Assembly (NCBI GenBank): GCA_004552515.1 | Contig: SFOF01000038.1 | Span: 1-14,068 of the forward strand | Length of the DNA: 14,068 nucleotides | Origin: Clostridiales bacterium | Lineage (GTDB): Bacteria > Bacillota > Clostridia > Christensenellales > Aristaeellaceae | Direction of reading: 5' to 3' | Part shown: one piece after another, positions 12,967 through 14,068 of the stretch | How the letters are laid out: each line of letters begins with the position of its first letter | Numbering within the stretch: the stretch's first letter is position 1 | Notes under the pieces: generated by a model | Database searches by the model: none | Seen by the model: only the letters and a program-made list of their open reading frames with translations | What the model was told of the DNA's origin: nothing | Position numbers and translations under genes: made by a program

Positions 12967-13994
12967 GGCTCGAGCGCACGCGCGCACTCATGGCGCGCAA
13001 GCTGAAAGAGAAAGCGTTTGACACCTTCGCCGTGCGGGTCAGCCTGCGCGGCGAGGAAGCGACGCTCTATTCCGAAAACGCGAACGAGGACACGCTGTTC
13101 GACATGGCCAGCTGCGGCAAGGTGCTGCACACCTGCCCGCTCGTCTTTCAGGCCATCGGCGAGGGAAAGCTGCGGCTGGACAGCACGCTGGACGATTTCT
13201 TCGCCCATGTGCCGGAAGAAAAAAAGCGCATTACCGTGCAGCAGCTGCTCACCCACACCTCCGGCATCGTGCGCATCCCGCTGCCCAAGGACATATGCGC
13301 GCGCGGCACGGATGCTATCGCCGAATGTATCCTCTCCGCGCCGCTGGCCTTTGCGCCCGGCTCAAACTACACCTATTCCTGCAACGGCATGAACCTCCTG
13401 GGCTTCATCGTCGAAAAGCTGTATGGCCAGACCATGGACGCTCTGTTCGAAACGCGCCTGAAAGCGCCGCTTCACATGACGCGCAGCCGCTTTGCCATCG
13501 CCGTGGACGAGCCGAACGCTGCCGTGTGCTACACCCGCCGCGAGGTCGGCCCCCTGCGCTTCGACGACGCGAACGTGCTCAGCATGGGGCGCGTGTGCGG
13601 CGCGGGCGGATCGTTCTTCTCGCCGGGCGACGTCGGCAAGTTCGTGCGCGCCGTCATGCAAAAGGACGAAACGCTCTATCCCGAGCGCTTCTTCGCCCTC
13701 GCCGAAACGGACTACACGCCGCGCTTTGAAGAGGGCCGCGGGCTGAGCTGGCTGATCGTGGACGGGCGCTATCCGCAGACGGGACGGCTCTTCCCCGCGG
13801 GCAGCTTCGGCCATTGCGGCCACACGGGGCAGTCGATCTACATCAGCCGCGCGCTCGATCTGTCCGTCGTCATCCTGACGAACGCCACGCGCTTTTCCGC
13901 CATGAAGCACGACTTCGTCACCGACGACTATGGCACGGTTGAAGCGCTGCGCGCCGAAATTCACAATGCCATTGCCGGCGATCTGGCGGAATAA
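12963..13994 (+). CDS. Beta-lactamase-fold serine hydrolase (class C / S12-like), cytoplasmic
   Basis: 343 residues from the ATG overlapping the SDR stop; the ATG at 12990 is an alternative. Catalytic SxxK is Ser50-Cys-Gly-Lys53, followed by the family block QQLLTHTSGI (93-102). The second motif is YSC (138-140) in the YSCNGMNLLGFIVE block, where YxN is common; Cys in the third place occurs in esterase-like members. The third motif is HTG (287-289), replacing KTG. No signal peptide is seen, so it works inside the cell, unlike true beta-lactamases and penicillin-binding proteins. More likely an esterase, transesterase or amidase acting on the product of the two oxidoreductases upstream. Antibiotic resistance is not suggested. 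Confidence 0.9.
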   Translation: MRLERTRALMARKLKEKAFDTFAVRVSLRGEEATLYSENANEDTLFDMASCGKVLHTCPLVFQAIGEGKLRLDSTLDDFFAHVPEEKKRITVQQLLTHTSGIVRIPLPKDICARGTDAIAECILSAPLAFAPGSNYTYSCNGMNLLGFIVEKLYGQTMDALFETRLKAPLHMTRSRFAIAVDEPNAAVCYTRREVGPLRFDDANVLSMGRVCGAGGSFFSPGDVGKFVRAVMQKDETLYPERFFALAETDYTPRFEEGRGLSWLIVDGRYPQTGRLFPAGSFGHCGHTGQSIYISRALDLSVVILTNATRFSAMKHDFVTDDYGTVEALRAEIHNAIAGDLAE

Positions 13995-14068
13995 TAGACT
14001 TTTTTGCCAATTTGTGGAACTGTTGAAGTATTTTTTCGGTCTATACAGACGTTACGAAAAGTTTGCTC
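13995..14068. other. AT-rich intergenic tail
   Basis: 74 nt, distinctly richer in A/T than the rest, with T6 runs at 14000-14005 and 14031-14036. No hairpin with the T-runs good enough for a terminator and no promoter with proper spacing. Probably upstream of a gene outside the window. Confidence 0.5.

Noticed and set aside
11158..12987. Minus-strand open frame of 609 codons opposite the oxidoreductase genes
   Set aside because: Shadow of two well-supported plus-strand enzymes; composition rich in Arg, His and Ala and no family pattern.
12963..13994. Antibiotic-resistance beta-lactamase
   Set aside because: No signal peptide, HTG in place of KTG and YSC in place of YxN, and the gene is locked into a metabolic operon; an esterase-type role fits better.

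Overview
This window looks like a chromosomal segment from a high-GC member of the Bacillota, probably class Clostridia. The evidence is the families present (DUF2325, DUF3793, clostridial-type short flavodoxin, tandem FeoA with FeoB and its Cys-rich partner, PadR with a HAAS-type membrane protein), strong GGAGG ribosome binding sites and consensus sigma-A promoters. I saw no RNA genes, CRISPR array, insertion sequence or prophage. All taxonomic statements are inferred from gene families, not from a marker gene.

Layout. (1) 1-2153: end of a carbohydrate ABC transporter operon. A MalF-type permease, cut by the window edge, carries an extracytoplasmic beta-propeller-like segment at its N-terminus. 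It is followed by a MalG-type permease and an intrinsic terminator. (2) 2167-3497: a small PadR / HAAS-like membrane protein / lipoprotein operon behind a perfect consensus promoter with a palindromic operator at the start of the transcript. (3) 3753-6209 (minus strand): a redox and metal gene set, DUF2325 > DUF3793 > flavodoxin > ZinT-like secreted protein > HMA-domain metallochaperone. It ends at a 21-bp perfect bidirectional terminator shared with region 2. (4) 6210-6504: a divergent control region. (5) 6505-10183 (plus strand): ferrous iron uptake genes feoA-feoA-feoB, a 44-residue Cys-rich membrane protein, a strong terminator, then a winged-helix DtxR-like regulator with an unclear start. 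(6) 10241-11038 (minus): an AraC-family regulator, divergent from (7) 11224-13994: a quinone-oxidoreductase-like enzyme, a short-chain dehydrogenase and a cytoplasmic beta-lactamase-fold hydrolase, closely spaced or overlapping.

The most striking signal is in the divergent region between the two iron/redox operons. Three 18-bp palindromes of the form GGTTAA-N6-(T/C)TAAC(C/A) lie at 6264, 6348 and 6432, exactly 84 bp apart each time, which is eight turns of B-DNA at 10.5 bp per turn. The outer two sit at the transcription starts of the two predicted divergent promoters (TTGACA-18-TATGAT minus; TTGACA-17-TAAACT plus) and the middle one lies between the two -35 boxes. The geometry suggests a looping or cooperative repressor that controls iron import and the DUF2325/DUF3793/flavodoxin/metal-binding operon together. 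The DtxR-like protein downstream of feoB is a natural but unproven candidate. The spacing matches neither the DtxR/IdeR box nor the Rex box, so this may be an undescribed operator class.
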